Assembly (NCBI RefSeq): GCF_024341905.1
Contig: NZ_BQXY01000004.1
Span: 91,729 to 155,728, forward strand
Direction of reading: 5' to 3'
Source: Clostridium folliculivorans
GTDB lineage: Bacteria > Bacillota > Clostridia > Clostridiales > Clostridiaceae
DNA: 64,000 nt
A model generated the notes under the pieces. That model searched no databases. It was given only the letters and a program-made list of their open reading frames with translations, and had not been told where the DNA came from. The stretch's first letter is position 1. Each line of letters starts with the position of its first letter. Positions 1 to 8,150 of this stretch are shown here, in pieces. Position numbers and translations under genes: made by a program.

Positions 1-3000
1 GAAACTGTATGAATTCCTTCGGTTTGTATTGTAAATGAAGTACCTTCGATGTAATCAGAACCATCAATTGAGTAAAAGGTTCTAGCAACCCCACTTTGTG
101 AGTCAGTAGCATTTAAGTTTACAGTTACAGCATTATTTGACCAAATGTCAGATATATTAGAAGTAGTAACTGATGCAGTTTTATCAATTTTCACATAAGC
201 TGTCTTAATTGATTCAATATTTCCTACCTTGTCGACAGAATAGAAGGAGATCTTAGTAATGCCTTCTTTACTTATCTTAAATGATGTTCCAGATACAAAG
301 GCTCCATCATCTATAGAATAATAAGTTGCTGCAATACCAGTATCCTTATCTGTTGCAGATAAATTAACCAGTACATCTGATTGATTTGTCCAATTACTTA
401 AAGCATCAATATTAGTAATAGGTGGTTCAGTATCAACTATAAGCTTCGCTAAAACAGTATTAGATGGTTGAGACTCACCAAACGAATTACTGTATGAAGT
501 AACATAGTATAGATGGTTTGCATATGGAAGATTAGTTAGTGTATAAGATAAATTATTTATATTTTTTGCTACTAATACTGCATTACCATCTATAATTTCA
601 TATATGTTATATCCATTAGCATAAGTGACAAAGTTCCAGGATATTAGAGCACTTGATTGATCTAAAACCTTTAAAGTGGCAACTGGTGACTGCATATCAG
701 GATAAACAATAGTTTCTGTTAATGCTGTAGAAAGTTGTGATTCACCAAATCTTGTACTATATGCTGTGATTTGATAACTATGTGTACCTTCTGATAAATT
801 GAACACTTTATAACTTAAAGCAGTTCCTTTGTATAATAGTTGTTTATTGCCATCAGTAGTTTCATATATTCTATATTCATTTGCCCAGCTTACTGACTGC
901 CAAGAAAAAGTTATATTATTAATGTTTGATATAGTTCCAACTAAACTTGGAGCCTGTACTACTGGCCAGATTAATGAAAGATTTATTGGACTTGCTACTG
1001 GTGATTCTCCAAAACGGCTGCTATAAGAATTAACTTCATAGCTATAATCACCTTCAGGCATATTCGTAAATGTAGCACTAGTAGTAGTAACTGTTTGTTT
1101 TAATACTCTTTGTCCGTTTACAATTTGATATACTCTATAAGCTGTTGCATAAGAAGATGCATTCCACTTTAAAGTGATATCATTTCCGTTAACGATTGTA
1201 TTAGTTAAGTTAGCAGGTGCTTGCATTACTGGGAAGACTAAAGTGAAGCTAGTTTGACTACCATCTTGTGATTCACCAAAACGAGTGCTGTATGAGTCAA
1301 TCTCGAAGTTATAGTCACCTTCAGGCATGTTAGTAAATGTAACGCTAGTACCAGTAACTGTTTGTTTTAAAGTTTTTTGTCCATTTATAATCTGATAGAT
1401 TCTATAGTTTGTTGTATATAATGTACTTCCCCATTTTAAAGTTATGTCGTTACCATTTACAATACTGTAAGTGAAATTACTTGGAGCCTGCATTACTGGG
1501 AAAACTAAAGTGAAGTTAGTTTGGCTACTATCTTGAGATTCACCAAAACGTGTACTATAAGAATGAATCTCAAAGTTATAGTCACCTTCAGGCATATTAG
1601 TAAATGTAACGCTTGTACCAGTAACTGTTTGTTTTAATACCCTTTGACCATTAATTAGTTGATAGATGTTATACCCAGTTGCGTAGGTTACTGAATTCCA
1701 TTTTAAAGTTATATCATTTCCGTTTGCAATGCTATAAGTAAAGTTTCCAGGTGCAAGCATTGTAGGGAATGTTAGTGAAAGTGATGTATTGCTACCATCT
1801 TGTGATTCACCAAAACGTGTGCTTACTGAATTAACTACATAAGTATGATCACCTTCTGGTACATTGCTTAGTGTAGCAGTTAAAGATGTTACAGTAGTTT
1901 TTAGAATTAATTGACCATCGACTAATTCATAAACTTTGTAATTATTAGCATATGTCACTGCTGACCAAGTTAAAACTACATCATTTCCGTTCTGTATCTT
2001 GTATGCCAGGTTAGCTGGGGCAGTCATTGTCGGTAAAACTAAAGTAAAGGCAGTTTCTGCTCCTACTGGAGATTCACCTAAAATTGTAGATACAGAATTT
2101 ATGAGGTAATCATAATTACCACCAGCCATGTTGGTAAAACTAGCACTAGTAGTAGTTACAGTTTTTTGTAAAACTGCTTGTCCGTCAATTACTTGATATA
2201 TTTTGTAGCTTGTTGCATATGGTGAAGCAGTCCATTTTAAAGTTATATCATTTCCATTTGTAATACTATATGTTAAGTTAGTTGGAGCCTGCATTGTTTG
2301 TCCATTCAGTGTAACAATTATAGTACTTCCATCTGAAGACTCTCCAAAACGAGTTGAATAAGAATGAATCTCAAAGCTATAATCACCAGAAGCCATATTA
2401 GTATAAGAAACAGTAGTACTTGTAACTGTACTTTTTAACACCTTCTGACCGTTAACTATTTGATATATCTTATAGCTTGTAGCATAAGGAGATGCGGTCC
2501 AATTCAATGTGAAGTCTGTAGCATTTTTAATAGTTTGCACTACATCTGTTGGTGGCGCCATAATTGGCAGAGCTAATGTAAAGGAAAGAGTATTTCCTTC
2601 AGTTGATTCTCCAAATCTGTCACTATAAGAGTGAACTTCGTAAGTGTAATCTCCACCAGCCATATTAGTATAAGTTATACTAGTTCCAGTTAATGTACTT
2701 TTTAAAACTTTTTGTCCATTAACTATTTGGTACACTCTATAATTGGTTGCATATGGAACTGAGGCCCACTTTAAAGTTATATCATTACCATTTGCTATAG
2801 AATATGTTAAGGAACTTGGAGCTTCCATTGATGGTAAAGTTAAATTAAAGCTTATTTGGCTTCCATCCTGTGATTCTCCAAAACGAGTTGAATAAGAATG
2901 AACTTCATAAATATAGTCATTTCCAGGCATATTAGAGTAGGTAACAGTTGTTCCTGTTAACGTACTTTTTAAAACCTTTACTCCATCAATTATTTGATAA

Positions 3001-4001
3001 ACTGTATAATTAGTTGCATATGGAACAGCTGCCCATTTTAAGGTAATATCATTACCGTTTGCGATACTGTATGTTAATCCACTTGGTGTCTGCATTACTG
3101 GAAGTGTCAGAGTAAATGTAACTGTAGATCCATCTTGAGATTCACCAAATCTATCGCTATAAGAGTGAACTTCATACACATAGTCACCGCCAGTCATATT
3201 AGTATATGAAATACTAGTAGCAGTAGTAGTACTTTTTAAAGTTTTTTGTCCATCAACAATTTGATAAACCTTATAGCTTGTAGCATAACTAACAGCATTC
3301 CATTTTAGAGATATATCATTACCATTTAATATCGAATAAGTAAAATTACCTGGTGTGGTCATAACTGGTAACACAATATCTAAATTAGTTGAAGCTGATG
3401 GTGAAGACTCACCATAAAGTGGATTTACTGCTGAAACTGCATAAGTATAACTTCCAGCAGGAGCATTAGTTATGGTATAAGTTGGTGTAATTGATGTATT
3501 AACTAATGTCTTTTGACCATCAGAAGCAATTTGGTAAATATTATATGTTTTAGCATACTGAGAACTTGTCCAAGTTAAAACTATATCGTTACCATTTTGA
3601 ATTTTACTGGTTAATGCAGTTGGAGCTGTCATATTTGGATAAGTAACATTAAAAGTAACAGGGGCACAAGGTCCTGACTCTCCATCTGTACTTAATGTTG
3701 ATACAACATAACTATAATCTCCTTCAGGAATGTTATTAAAAGAATAAGAGGTTGACGTTGTTGTACCAACTAACTTAAGCTGACCATCAGTTATTCCATA
3801 AACATTATAACCGGTAGCTCCATAAACAGAGCTCCAAGAGAGTTTCGCGTCACTTGGGGTAGTAAGTTGGACTGACAGGTTGCTTGGTGGTAACGCATTG
3901 TTATTTGTTAACGCATAGACTTTTTCCACTGGGGGTGCCAGTTGGAAGAATAGTAGCAGTGATGCTAAAAATAGAAAACTGCTGCATAAAAGTTTTTTCA
4001 T
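1..4001 (-). CDS. Secreted fibronectin-III-like/OmpL47-like repeat protein, 5' part (runs off the window)
   Basis: The frame starts at ATG 4001 and stays open to base 1, so at least 1333 codons are present and the C-terminus lies outside. Residues 1-30 form a signal peptide (MKK, hydrophobic core, then VYALTNN). Thirteen units of about 89 residues follow, each with a core like NGNDITLKW, a YKVYQIVDGQ strand, a TNMPEGDY turn and a closing SYSTRFGES. FGES-type motifs recur every 262-273 bases from about 3680 to 470. After them, at about 430-1, come at least two units with SGVARTFYSIDG and YSVDKVGN signatures, as in OmpL47-type beta-domains. No LPxTG or S-layer anchor is visible in this part. 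The likely role is an extended surface or matrix adhesin. A c-di-GMP riboswitch in its leader suggests it responds to the motile/sessile switch. The family calls are firm; the adhesin role is inferred. Confidence 0.88.
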   Translation of the reverse strand, partial: MKKLLCSSFLFLASLLLFFQLAPPVEKVYALTNNNALPPSNLSVQLTTPSDAKLSWSSVYGATGYNVYGITDGQLKLVGTTTSTSYSFNNIPEGDYSYVVSTLSTDGESGPCAPVTFNVTYPNMTAPTALTSKIQNGNDIVLTWTSSQYAKTYNIYQIASDGQKTLVNTSITPTYTITNAPAGSYTYAVSAVNPLYGESSPSASTNLDIVLPVMTTPGNFTYSILNGNDISLKWNAVSYATSYKVYQIVDGQKTLKSTTTATSISYTNMTGGDYVYEVHSYSDRFGESQDGSTVTFTLTLPVMQTPSGLTYSIANGNDITLKWAAVPYATNYTVYQIIDGVKVLKSTLTGTTVTYSNMPGNDYIYEVHSYSTRFGESQDGSQISFNLTLPSMEAPSSLTYSIANGNDITLKWASVPYATNYRVYQIVNGQKVLKSTLTGTSITYTNMAGGDYTYEVHSYSDRFGESTEGNTLSFTLALPIMAPPTDVVQTIKNATDFTLNWTASPYATSYKIYQIVNGQKVLKSTVTSTTVSYTNMASGDYSFEIHSYSTRFGESSDGSTIIVTLNGQTMQAPTNLTYSITNGNDITLKWTASPYATSYKIYQVIDGQAVLQKTVTTTSASFTNMAGGNYDYLINSVSTILGESPVGAETAFTLVLPTMTAPANLAYKIQNGNDVVLTWSAVTYANNYKVYELVDGQLILKTTVTSLTATLSNVPEGDHTYVVNSVSTRFGESQDGSNTSLSLTFPTMLAPGNFTYSIANGNDITLKWNSVTYATGYNIYQLINGQRVLKQTVTGTSVTFTNMPEGDYNFEIHSYSTRFGESQDSSQTNFTLVFPVMQAPSNFTYSIVNGNDITLKWGSTLYTTNYRIYQIINGQKTLKQTVTGTSVTFTNMPEGDYNFEIDSYSTRFGESQDGSQTSFTLVFPVMQAPANLTNTIVNGNDITLKWNASSYATAYRVYQIVNGQRVLKQTVTTTSATFTNMPEGDYSYEVNSYSSRFGESPVASPINLSLIWPVVQAPSLVGTISNINNITFSWQSVSWANEYRIYETTDGNKQLLYKGTALSYKVFNLSEGTHSYQITAYSTRFGESQLSTALTETIVYPDMQSPVATLKVLDQSSALISWNFVTYANGYNIYEIIDGNAVLVAKNINNLSYTLTNLPYANHLYYVTSYSNSFGESQPSNTVLAKLIVDTEPPITNIDALSNWTNQSDVLVNLSATDKDTGIAATYYSIDDGAFVSGTSFKISKEGITKISFYSVDKVGNIESIKTAYVKIDKTASVTTSNISDIWSNNAVTVNLNATDSQSGVARTFYSIDGSDYIEGTSFTIQTEGIHTV

Positions 4002-4040
4002 TTTGACCCTACCTTTCTTTGTGAAAAAGGGAAATAGGGA

Positions 4041-4063
4041 AAAGACAGACCTTAAGTAGGTCT
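4041..4063 (-). terminator. Possible expression-platform hairpin of the c-di-GMP riboswitch
   Basis: On the minus strand AGACCT and AGGTCT flank a 5-nt loop and are followed by GTCTTTTCCC, between aptamer and start codon. The stem is only 6 bp and the T-run is interrupted, so a terminator role is tentative. Confidence 0.4.
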
Positions 4064-4083
4064 ATAGAATTGAAATTAGTATT

Positions 4084-4172
4084 CCCCGTGGTAACCGGCT
4101 GCCATCCACAAAATAAAATGTGGTACAGGCCCTTGGCTTTGCGTCTCATGGTTTCCCATGGTTTGCCTTTTT
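4084..4172 (-). ncRNA. Cyclic di-GMP-I (GEMM) riboswitch
   Basis: Read on the minus strand, the leader of the repeat protein contains the GEMM-I hallmarks in order: GGCAAACC, a hairpin closed by a GAAA tetraloop (CATGGGAAACCATG), GACGCAAAGCC, GGGCCTGTACC, a hairpin of TACCACA/TGTGGAT, then GGCAGCCGGTTACC. These are the conserved P2 tetraloop, its receptor and the ligand-binding core of the class. The aptamer ends about 80 nt upstream of the ATG at 4001. Confidence 0.93.
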
Positions 4173-4464
4173 CACTTTTTAATTTTTTTAGATATATAGT
4201 TAGAAAACCACTAAAAATATAACTATATAAATTTAACTTTAAAGTAATATAGCATATATACTAATAAGTTTACTCTTTTATATCTAATATGATAATTTTA
4301 CTATATAGAGCGTAAATAAACAATACAGAGGGTACTGTTAAAACCTGGTTTATACTGGTGTGTAAAATTATGTGCTAGTGACAAGTGATTATTATAGAGT
4401 AGATATATTAGTAATATTTATATAAGGTAATAGATATATTGTTTTTAATAAAGGAGGGAGATTT

Positions 4465-4791
4465 ATGAGTAAATATAATTTTAAGGTTAATATTACCCCA
4501 AATAAAGTATTTTCGTTAGTAAAGAATAGCCAAAGTGCAGATTTAGTACACGAAGAGTTCTTTGAGTTAGAAAATGGAGTGTGTACAGGAACATTAGTTT
4601 ATGAAAAATACTACATGAGAACTAGCAATAGGGCTGCACTAGTTGTAATAATAGATAATATTAAAGGATACACAGATGTAAGGGCTATAGCTACAGGCAG
4701 CTCAGAAGGCTGGCTTTTTAAGTTTGATTGGGGCGCTGCGGATAATTTTGCAGCCAGTATTGAGAAAATATTAAAGGAGTATATTATATAA
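4465..4791 (+). CDS. Small conserved protein, DUF6054-like
   Basis: A 108-residue protein with a strong site (AAAGGAGGGAG) before the ATG. It has no signal peptide, membrane segment or cysteine cluster. It looks like a compact alpha/beta cytosolic protein with the conserved-looking stretches ADLVHEEF, NRAALVVI and FDWGAADNFA. I associate this pattern with the clostridial DUF6054 family, from memory only. The function is unknown. It is monocistronic and closed by the hairpin at 4804-4837. Its left neighbour is divergent and its right neighbour convergent. Confidence 0.75.
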   Translation: MSKYNFKVNITPNKVFSLVKNSQSADLVHEEFFELENGVCTGTLVYEKYYMRTSNRAALVVIIDNIKGYTDVRAIATGSSEGWLFKFDWGAADNFAASIEKILKEYII

Positions 4792-4803
4792 TTAAAATCT
4801 TTA

Positions 4804-4837
4804 GCAGCCTTTATTAATTAAAAGGCTGCACTTTTTT
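4804..4837 (+). terminator. Rho-independent terminator of the DUF6054-like gene
   Basis: GCAGCCTTT and AAAGGCTGC pair around a short A+T loop and are followed by CTTTTTTG. It lies between convergent genes and may weakly serve the carbonic anhydrase gene too. Confidence 0.85.
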
Positions 4838-4847
4838 GTGAAAAATG

Positions 4848-5618
4848 CTACTGTATATCAAAGGTTACTTTACCTGTATCCATATGATACTTGGCTCCAA
4901 CTACATTTATTTTCCTTTCGGTAGTTAACTTTTGAATAACTAAGCTTTTATTAATCAAATTCATAGAATTTTTTATATTTTCATCAATTGTTAGATTATA
5001 AATTTCATTTGCGTTTTGACTCTTATTTTTAGTTTTATTATAAGATGGTTTTATTTGATATATTATAGCTGTAATATTTTCAGATGTTGTACCACCTTCA
5101 ATTGCAGCTTTTACTGCACCACATTTTTCATGACCTAGAACAATTATTAATGGGGCACCTAGATGTTCAGCTCCATATTCTATGCTTCCTAATGCAATAG
5201 GATCAATTATATTTCCGGCATTTCTAACAACAAATAAATCACCTAGTCCTTGATCAAACACTAATTCAGGTGGAACTCTAGAGTCTGAGCAACTTAACAC
5301 AACTGCAAAAGGCTTCTGACCATCTGTAGAAAGTTTCTTACGTCTAGCATCGCTTATATCATGTGTTAGTACTTTATTATCAACATATCTTTTATTACCT
5401 TCTATCAAAAGTTGTTTTGCCTGATCTATACTAACATTGTCTGGTCTTATGTACATTTGAGAATCAGCAGTTTTATTCTCAAACGTTGTTCTGCTTGAAA
5501 TTTTATTAATTGATAAAATGCTACTATTTCCAGTACTTGTACATCCTATTAATAAAAAAGTTGCTATAAGAATATTAGCAGTTATTAATGTAAAGATGTT
5601 AGATGATTTTTTAAGCAT
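4848..5618 (-). CDS. Beta-class carbonic anhydrase, predicted lipoprotein
   Basis: A 256-residue protein that interconverts CO2 and bicarbonate with zinc. Residues 1-26 form a lipoprotein signal ending in the lipobox LIGC (Cys26), so the enzyme should be tethered outside the membrane. Beta-CA zinc ligands are Cys110, His163 and Cys166 (CSDSR and HEKCG motifs), and the Asp112/Arg114 dyad is present. RNAGN and LGSIEYGAEHLG are also typical. The start has a strong AGGAGGT site. Most bacterial beta-CAs are cytosolic; the roughly 55-residue N-terminal extension with a lipobox is the unusual point. It is divergent from the phosphotransferase/flavocytochrome pair, and the spacer holds an 11-bp tandem repeat. 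Confidence 0.9.
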   Translation of the reverse strand: MLKKSSNIFTLITANILIATFLLIGCTSTGNSSILSINKISSRTTFENKTADSQMYIRPDNVSIDQAKQLLIEGNKRYVDNKVLTHDISDARRKKLSTDGQKPFAVVLSCSDSRVPPELVFDQGLGDLFVVRNAGNIIDPIALGSIEYGAEHLGAPLIIVLGHEKCGAVKAAIEGGTTSENITAIIYQIKPSYNKTKNKSQNANEIYNLTIDENIKNSMNLINKSLVIQKLTTERKINVVGAKYHMDTGKVTFDIQ

Positions 5619-5733
5619 TTATGAACCTCCTAATTATAATTTTAGATTTAATGTAGATAGGTTATATTTTTGCTTATAACTAGGTATTTTATCCGCTGTA
5701 AGATACAGCACAAAAAAAGTATAGTTTTTACGT

Positions 5734-5755
5734 AATTCTCAGCTAATTCTCAGCT
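5734..5755 (+). promoter_or_regulatory. Exact 11-bp tandem direct repeat, probable response-regulator site
   Basis: AATTCTCAGCT occurs twice head-to-tail with no gap (5734-5744, 5745-5755), followed by a looser third unit (AGTTTTAAGG). OmpR/PhoB-family regulators bind direct repeats with 11-bp periodicity. It lies about 80 bp upstream of the CDP-alcohol phosphotransferase start, just before a possible TTGTTA...TAAGAT promoter, and between divergent genes. Confidence 0.5.
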
Positions 5756-5832
5756 AGTTTTAAGGTTTTGTTAATTTAACTAGTTTATATTTAAGATAGA
5801 TAAGGAATTAAGAGAGTTTAGGGGAGATGGAT

Positions 5833-6426
5833 ATGGATAGAGTTTTAAGAAGTATACCCAATGGTATGACTATAGCAAGAATAATTATGACATTTTTATT
5901 TGATTTTCTTATTTTTAAGCAATTTCTATATGGACAAGATTATAACACTGCATTAATAAGTTTATTTATAATGATATGTGTTTCGGATTTCTTTGATGGT
6001 AAGATTGCAAGAAGATTAGGAGTAGCTACCGTTCTTGGTGCTAAATTAGACGTATTAGCAGATTTGTTATATATAGTTTCTTCTTATGCAGCACTAATAA
6101 GTACGCATGTATTACCTTTATGGTATTTAGTGTTTGTTTGTATTAAGTTTTTAGAATTCGTTGCAACTTCTAATTTTATTAAGCTTTATAAAACTTCATC
6201 GGAACATCCATTTATTTTTGATAGAGTTGGGAGAACAGTTTCAGCTATATTTTTCTTAATCCCAGGTATAGTATGTTTTTTAAGTTTATTTAATGGAAGC
6301 AATACAATTCATATAGTTAGTGTATTACTTTATTCTACATTCTTGGCAGGATTATATTCTTCTTATGAGAGAATAAAGAGTTGTTTTATTATGGCCTCAT
6401 TAAAATATGACAAGGCTAGAAGATAG
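5833..6426 (+). CDS. CDP-alcohol phosphatidyltransferase family membrane protein
   Basis: About 197 residues. I prefer ATG 5833 because GGGGAG sits 6 nt upstream; an in-frame ATG at 5827 abuts the site directly. The family signature DX2DGX2ARX8GX3DX3D is complete (D52, D55, G56, A59, R60, G69, D73, D77 from the 5833 start), so the enzyme should be catalytically competent. Several hydrophobic segments follow. The family swaps an alcohol for CMP on a CDP-linked lipid in the membrane; phosphatidylglycerophosphate synthase is the best-known type, but the acceptor cannot be told here. The gene is 35 bp upstream of the flavocytochrome gene and probably cotranscribed with it. Confidence 0.85.
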   Translation: MDRVLRSIPNGMTIARIIMTFLFDFLIFKQFLYGQDYNTALISLFIMICVSDFFDGKIARRLGVATVLGAKLDVLADLLYIVSSYAALISTHVLPLWYLVFVCIKFLEFVATSNFIKLYKTSSEHPFIFDRVGRTVSAIFFLIPGIVCFLSLFNGSNTIHIVSVLLYSTFLAGLYSSYERIKSCFIMASLKYDKARR

Positions 6427-6461
6427 AAAGAGTTGATAGAATTTAATTGAGAGGTGTTAAG

Positions 6462-7730
6462 ATGAAAAAGAAGTTAGGTTTTTTATTTATTATATTGAGT
6501 ATGTTAATAACTTTTGTAACATGGTTATTCGTCAGCTCAACTAGAGAGATATCTATAGCAAGTGAATATTCGCAGTTGATAGCGGCATTTGCTTTGGTTG
6601 CTTTTGCTTTAGTAAATTTTATTTCAACACGGAATAAGATTTTAGATTATATATTCAATGGACTAGATAAGTCTTATGTATATCATAAATATTTAAGTAT
6701 ATCAGCGTTGCTTTTAGTTGTTATTCATAATATAACAATTGAAATAGGAAAGAGGGCTGAGATTAAAGCTGGAATACCAATACCTAGAGATCCGTATGCA
6801 ATGTATGGTAGCTTTAGTCTATATCTATTCGTAATACTTATAATAACTGCAATTGTAGCGAAAAAGCTAAATTATGAAAGATGGAAGGTTATCCATAAAT
6901 TTATGATAGTTGCGTATATGATGGGGGTATATCATTATTACGGAAGTTCTACTTACCCAGTATTATCTCTAGATCCATTTAGTATATGGCTAAATATAGT
7001 TAACTTCATAGGAGTTATTTCAATATTATACAGTGTATTGTTTTATGAAAAAACAGCATTTAAGTTTAGATTTAAAGTTAGCAAACTTAAAGTTGTATCA
7101 GATGGTACATTAGAGATTACAGGAAAGGCTTTAGGCCGTAATATAGAATTTAAACCAGGACAGTTTGCTTTTATCAAACTGATAGGAAAGGATAGTAAGT
7201 TTGCTTCACATCCATTCACAATAAGTGCAGCTCCTACGGAAAGAGAGATTCAATTTACAATTAAGTCACTTGGTGATGATACTAAGGTTTTATTAGAAAC
7301 ATTAAAACTTGGAGATAAATTTGCAGTAGAAGGACCTCATGGAAATTTTGATTATAAAGAAGGTAGTAAGAATCAGATTTGGATTGCTGGAGGTATAGGG
7401 GTTACACCATTCAGGAGCTTTTTGCAAGCTAAGGTAAGAGAAGATTATTCTATAGACTTTTTTTATGCTTACAATAGTGAACAAGATGGAGCATATTTAG
7501 AAGAATTAGAAAAGCTTACACTTGATTCAAATGTGAGGTTGCACTTATTTAACTTCAAAGATAAAGGATTTTTATCAGTAGAACAAATGAAAAATTATAC
7601 TGAACTTAATCAGGTTGAAGATGTGTACTTTTGTGGCCCTAAGGGAATGAGAGAAAGCTTAAAGACTCAATTTAAAAAGAGCAATTTTAATAATATAAAT
7701 ATGCATTATGAACAATTTCAGTTCAAATAA
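6462..7730 (+). CDS. Ferric-reductase-like transmembrane flavocytochrome
   Basis: About 422 residues from ATG 6462, which follows GAGAGGTG; an upstream in-frame TTG at 6447 lacks a site. The first 200 residues hold about six membrane helices with paired histidines suited to b-heme (HKYLSISALLLVVIH, VIHKFMIVAYMMGVYHYY), as in the ferric reductase/NADPH oxidase superfamily. The cytosolic half is a ferredoxin-reductase module: HPFTISAAP for FAD, then IAGGIGVTPFRSF and FCGPKGM for NAD(P)H. It should move electrons from NAD(P)H across the membrane; the acceptor (metal, oxygen or a partner protein) is unknown. It is the second gene of a likely two-gene operon. Confidence 0.85.
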   Translation: MKKKLGFLFIILSMLITFVTWLFVSSTREISIASEYSQLIAAFALVAFALVNFISTRNKILDYIFNGLDKSYVYHKYLSISALLLVVIHNITIEIGKRAEIKAGIPIPRDPYAMYGSFSLYLFVILIITAIVAKKLNYERWKVIHKFMIVAYMMGVYHYYGSSTYPVLSLDPFSIWLNIVNFIGVISILYSVLFYEKTAFKFRFKVSKLKVVSDGTLEITGKALGRNIEFKPGQFAFIKLIGKDSKFASHPFTISAAPTEREIQFTIKSLGDDTKVLLETLKLGDKFAVEGPHGNFDYKEGSKNQIWIAGGIGVTPFRSFLQAKVREDYSIDFFYAYNSEQDGAYLEELEKLTLDSNVRLHLFNFKDKGFLSVEQMKNYTELNQVEDVYFCGPKGMRESLKTQFKKSNFNNINMHYEQFQFK

Positions 7731-7752
7731 AGATATATGTATAAATAGTTTT

Positions 7753-7783
7753 TATAATATATTAAGGTGGTTAATATATTATA
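7753..7783 (+). repeat. A+T palindrome after the flavocytochrome gene
   Basis: TATAATATATTAA and TTAATATATTATA form a perfect 13-bp inverted repeat around GGTGG, 22 bp past the stop codon. There is no T-run directly after it, so it is not a standard terminator on its own. Confidence 0.6.
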
Positions 7784-7790
7784 TATATTG

Positions 7791-7835
7791 TAAAAAGGAG
7801 CCTATGTTCGTTCTAAGGACTTGGGTTTCTTTTTT
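7791..7835 (+). terminator. Probable terminator after the flavocytochrome gene
   Basis: AAAAAGGAGCC pairs imperfectly, with G-T wobbles, with GGGTTTCTTTTTT. The 3' arm runs into a T-tract. Confidence 0.5.
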
Positions 7836-8150
7836 ACTGTAAAGAAAAATATAAAGCTTTTATAGTACTAAAGCTATATACTTCAATGATTTTAGAAGAT
7901 TTTTATGGACATAAAGTAAAAGAGTGGAGATTATCAGCTTGTAAGTTTCCTCATATACATCCGGAAAGGCAGATGCTCAAAAAAATCAATTATTGATAGT
8001 TATATTCACTAATATTATTGAGATAGGTAAAAGCTTAGTAAAAGTATTGATATTTTTACTAAAAATATATTGAAAACATTCTATGAATAGTAGAAAATAT
8101 AAGTATAGGTTTACATTAATTTTTATAATAAAAGGGTTGGAGGAATTACT
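7836..8150 (+). other. Non-coding stretch upstream of the beta-galactosidase gene
   Basis: About 315 bp of A+T-rich DNA. The only coding-like feature is a 36-codon frame at 7886-7996 starting MILEDFYGHKVKEW and ending at TGA. It has no ribosome site and might be a decayed gene tail. No clear promoter, operator or riboswitch was found before the strong GGAGG site of lacZ. Confidence 0.4.

Noticed and set aside
829..1026. 65-codon plus-strand frame inside the repeat-protein region
   Set aside because: It is antisense to a continuous minus-strand frame with clear domain repeats, and it has no ribosome site.
470..3700. CRISPR-like periodic repeats
   Set aside because: The period of about 267 bp is an open reading frame of protein domain repeats, not short repeats with unique spacers.
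7886..7996. 36-codon frame upstream of lacZ as a real gene
   Set aside because: It has no ribosome site and no recognisable family; at most it is a gene remnant.
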